Shown in pieces: positions 34,601 to 35,427 of a stretch of 35,427 nucleotides of DNA. Both the position numbers and the translations under genes were made by a program. The stretch spans positions 1 through 35,427 of the forward strand of contig NZ_BCTF01000039.1 in assembly GCF_001571145.1 (NCBI RefSeq). The letters run 5' to 3'. Numbering within the stretch: the stretch's first letter is position 1; every line of letters begins with the position of its first letter. The notes beneath the pieces were generated by a model, which was not told the origin of the DNA, did not search any database, and saw only the letters and a program-made list of their open reading frames with translations. The stretch is from Hydrogenophaga flava NBRC 102514 (GTDB lineage Bacteria > Pseudomonadota > Gammaproteobacteria > Burkholderiales > Burkholderiaceae_C).

Positions 34601-34941
34601 GTCCATCCGTTGAGCGCAAAGCTGCCAAAGCCGCCTGCGGACTTTTCTATGCGCAGGCCACGCCAGTCGCCAGAGGCTGGCGTCTGGGCCGCGTGCGCAG
34701 AAGGTCCTGCGACGCTGTCGTCTTTCTGGCTGGTCAGCGTGACGTCTTTGCCGGGTACTAGGCGATCACGCACCACCAGTTGTGCGTCCGCACCGAACTT
34801 GATGACCACACCATCGTCGATCGTGAGCGTGCCACCTAGCACATGGGCCGACAGCAGAATGGCCGCCGCTGCAATCGCCGAGCGGCGAATCCAAGGGTTG
34901 GACATGGGAGCCATGAAGCGTGAAGTGAATGTGGATGTCAT
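28627..34941 (-). CDS. Giant secreted beta-helix / Ig-like / FN3 protein (2104 aa)
   Basis: A very large exported protein. A signal peptide (IAAAAILLSAHVLGG) precedes a right-handed beta-helix-type region (~110-215; LRNGTGLLANGSGTASITGS, ARNNWWG). Several Ig-like domains follow (SAGSVISQSISIEASASDGGG; SANSSVTFTASDRSGI), then at least four FN3-like modules (VRLTWTRSTDANVVGYHVYR, KVRLSWQAVEGASSYQIYRR, GIYAAWQAPLASQVDHYRLYR, VVSWNAPNGNVAGYKVYVG). C-terminal modules resemble carboxypeptidase-regulatory folds (VPAGRYQFKAKANSHQE), and the last ~100 residues are Cys/Gly-rich. No catalytic motif seen, so a surface scaffold or adhesin is likely. ATG 34941 has GAGGG upstream. It overlaps the Rhs gene (ATGA), suggesting a matched pair: a giant partner plus toxin. 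Confidence 0.8.
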   Translation of the reverse strand: MTSTFTSRFMAPMSNPWIRRSAIAAAAILLSAHVLGGTLTIDDGVVIKFGADAQLVVRDRLVPGKDVTLTSQKDDSVAGPSAHAAQTPASGDWRGLRIEKSAGGFGSFALNGWTVRYAGEAVTVRGWSPGLQFLHVSDSDVGLFLLDGAQPAVSGSSFLRNGTGLLANGSGTASITGSQFVGNRVWGVNNQTPSVILNARNNWWGHSSGARDTVGNPQGQGDAVSTGVDHGAPTAAAPMLNPSLRLAQPSAYYAQRNVLFDVVCVNASEYRVAEGGAFAGVAFQSLTNERAQTELTLSAGDGLKAVSAQCRNAAGTIVSASLVGGVRIDAEAPQLALSSPSAGSVISQSISIEASASDGGGIAQVVFYVNGTVRSTDASPPYSFAWNVDGEADGPYNLRAVATDNVGRTTEQSVDVTLARTPLGPDTQGPEVGNVRLGSMALANGAVISANSSVTFTASDRSGIARAELLLDGVVAAAATGTSSFSAALNIAAVANGSHTLAVRVVDSLGNVTEQSYSVTVSHAAPAAPTLSEPTNGLVTRLSSLTVSGTAPAGASVQVLRGGQVQGAAVVAGSNGRFTTTIDLQPGANLIQAQASNTHGTSALSAGVTVTRDTSVPAGPTNLAAAALTGGPVRLTWTRSTDANVVGYHVYRSAAAFALIGEATKANGSVVTANTYEDLPPSDGSWTYRVVAVNAAGTPSEPTNAASATADSRAPEAVSIVYTTSGKTDPATGAFGQGRVDLVLTTSEPLQTTPYLSVVPQGGSPITVNLSKTGDTAYQGSFLVSGNTPSGVADALFSARDAVGNRGTLVRAGATLRIDTQGPVLSSIVLTPAAPIRNEGTPTLGAVFTFSKPPAATPQLRYLLSGAGRTAVDLSLSATSATTYSASFTLPADAGQGAPETLSFRHTARDALDNVSSQVVAFNQFQVYQGDLPPLDVPIGLTARAQPGGKVRLSWQAVEGASSYQIYRRAPGQPALEALARNAGTQYEDSTPADGLYHYAVATVRQVNGQESLSGQSAPVSVTTIANAPGAPQNLTLTLTGQGIYAAWQAPLASQVDHYRLYRASGTAINSIEGLTPIKNLVKLNQTYDTSPSPTQGAYVVTAVDAAGNESALSNSAYLNASLLPVRNLRVEQLGNALPVVSWNAPNGNVAGYKVYVGPENAQLLLTPAPITATRFEDTGFTSGGRRYTVATVDANGVELASTVVLPSMHSQIASGLPLLRGVMNKVQVQVSNTSAQTLSGVTALVRVPVDAQSTQFRDHRSSAFSLAPNETRLVPVVVGGYAELPGAPVALVGIDMAPEDGPAVTMARNQTVAVGEGALVVGMSTESFTRGATGQVKLTIENTTEVDVELLTATGNGANHSSELRFKILDADGNVLATQPYKQSLGANVVTLTSGQTVARIPAGSSYVSDVFELNVPGASPNSIRVKLEVDKLRYHSGQTDEIQITGRGSEKTVSSGETTYFGEVTNVTPVSSFGDQDIVITGRAIERRSAAPMPNARLKLVLNQQGFERSFQVLTDSAGVFSYTFKPTVTDAGLFKVSAVHPDITDRPEQRNFTINRVTVSPALSRLNLPKNYPFSIPFKVTAGAGTSATHLRLTLDAVNQPTGQIPAGVTVELNAPVNVVERQTVNIPAIFSATHEAQPSGALIFHVVADESPNTPLGVVRVDYTLSEATPYLVSTPGFVETGLAQGASQIESVAIKNSGLQEAINLQFSLSRPDGSAVPSWVAIASQANGSLPVGETRTVDLSFAPAASVAEGVYEFWLNVVGDNVPAQSIRVYASVSQSGQGNVLFKASDIYTATVGKDGQLIQGLRGATITLQNEEVSTISLEMVTDHLGEALFQNVPAGRYQFKAKANSHQEVSGRLQVKPGITMNQPVFLNYNVITVEWNVREITIEDRYDITLTATFETDVPTAVVVLQPSSVNLPAMAAGDVYFGELSLTNHGLVRADKLKQTLPKVDPYFRFEFLAPVPESLGAKQRVTLPYRVIALQSLEGSASSANASGGGCFNYSNGTAVGYESECANGETSEGATSTNFFRFSNSTCPVPPGRSTPVPWSPPSCTSWCGNKCCSGGGSPGGTGGGGGASFLPGGPRCVTAIRNGVDVCQ

Positions 34942-34951
34942 GGTCACGCCC

Positions 34952-35427
34952 TCAAGGTGCCACCGTCACCACCGCAGAGGTGGCGCTGAGCATGCCGGTA
35001 CCGCTGGCCGTCACAGTGGTCGTGCCTGGGGCGACACCGGTGAGTTGGAGCGTGGACGTGTTGTTGCTTCCGGAAGCAATCGTTGCAGTCGCCGGAACCG
35101 TGGCCACACCGGGTGAGCTGCTGGTGAAGGCCACTGGCATCGGTGCAATCGCTGTCTGATTTGACGGATAGGCGGAGCCCGTCACCGACAGTCTCACGGA
35201 GAAGTTGGACTGCCCCCCCACGTTGGTGTTGGATGGCCCGCTGAATACCAGCTGAGGATCCACGGTGCGGATCGACAGGTCGGGCGCGGTGGTGTGTCCC
35301 GCGGCGGTGGCCGTGACGGTGGTATCGCCCACACCCACGCCAGTTACCTGGAATGTCACACTTGGACTGCCCGCCGGAATGGTGACGGTCGCAGGAACGG
35401 AGCAGACCGACGGTGCGCTGCACGCAA
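34952..35427 (-). CDS. Ig-like repeat surface protein, partial (continues past the right edge)
   Basis: The frame is open to the window edge, so the start is missing and about 157 C-terminal residues are present. Two successive Ig-like (Big-type) domains share the pattern ATVxxPAGS...TLQLTGVAPGTTTVTASGTG and VTFQVTGVGVGDTTVTATAAG. The protein ends VVTVAP. It stops 10 bases before the 2104-aa gene starts, so it is probably the preceding gene of the same operon. It is likely an extracellular adhesin-type repeat protein; the full domain structure cannot be seen. Confidence 0.7.
   Translation of the reverse strand, partial: ACSAPSVCSVPATVTIPAGSPSVTFQVTGVGVGDTTVTATAAGHTTAPDLSIRTVDPQLVFSGPSNTNVGGQSNFSVRLSVTGSAYPSNQTAIAPMPVAFTSSSPGVATVPATATIASGSNNTSTLQLTGVAPGTTTVTASGTGMLSATSAVVTVAP

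Noticed and set aside
17579..34941. Search for a dockerin partner of the cohesin-like domain in the large proteins
   Set aside because: Sequences such as DVDGTGSVDAQ or DADGNV are isolated and lack the paired calcium-loop and helix pattern of dockerins.
1..35427. CRISPR arrays, tRNA and rRNA genes, T6SS spike genes
   Set aside because: I saw no regularly spaced repeats of CRISPR size, no recognisable tRNA or rRNA segments and no PAAR, VgrG or Hcp-like proteins.

Overview
The window looks like a high-GC betaproteobacterium, probably Burkholderiales (Comamonadaceae-like), judged from GC-rich codon use and protein families; the species cannot be named from sequence alone. It has three parts. 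Part 1 (1-4186) looks like a fragment of an integrative/conjugative element: a C5 cytosine methyltransferase, two small translationally coupled unknown genes, a DUF3577/STY4534-type ICE protein and a DUF2493 (SLOG-like) protein, all on the minus strand. A small plus-strand membrane protein lies behind a promoter that overlaps a LexA-box-like palindrome. Several strong intrinsic hairpins punctuate this part.

Part 2 (4209-5697) is a complete IS5-group insertion sequence (4326-5518) with 17-bp terminal inverted repeats and a CTAG target duplication. It has split a small gene for a 39-residue hydrophobic peptide just after its second codon. Next to the split gene, on the opposite strand, is a structured terminator-ending RNA candidate whose C-rich part is antisense to a purine-rich, Shine-Dalgarno-like leader. 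I read this as a broken type I toxin-antitoxin-like module.

Part 3 (5787 to the right edge, all minus strand) is a surface/secretion locus. From the upstream end (right edge) it encodes an Ig-like-repeat protein running off the window, a 2104-aa beta-helix/Ig/FN3 protein, and a 1714-aa secreted Rhs polymorphic toxin with a Hint-like pretoxin domain and a short AT-rich toxin tip. An AT-rich LRR protein follows, one base after the Rhs stop, as the likely immunity protein. After a 424-bp AT-rich scar come a short relic ORF carrying a duplicated piece of the Rhs core, a small lipoprotein, and a 1326-aa FN3/Calx-beta-like protein. Then follows a compact type II secretion/type IV pilus-like assembly cluster: GspG, GspF, GspE, GspL-like, GspM/PilO-like, GspC/PilP-like, a secretin lipoprotein with a C-terminal cohesin-like domain, three more pseudopilins, a rhodanese-like protein without the catalytic Cys, and a Tat-signal transglutaminase-like protein. 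Most neighbours overlap by 1-4 bases (ATGA, GTGA, TGATG), so the cluster is probably one translationally coupled operon.

Working model (inference): the Gsp-like machine exports or assembles the large Sec-targeted beta-rich proteins encoded beside it. Its cohesin-tipped secretin and its transglutaminase-like and rhodanese-like partners would be specialised parts. The signal-peptide-bearing Rhs toxin, which has no PAAR or VgrG-type domain in its N-terminus, may use the same route instead of type VI secretion.
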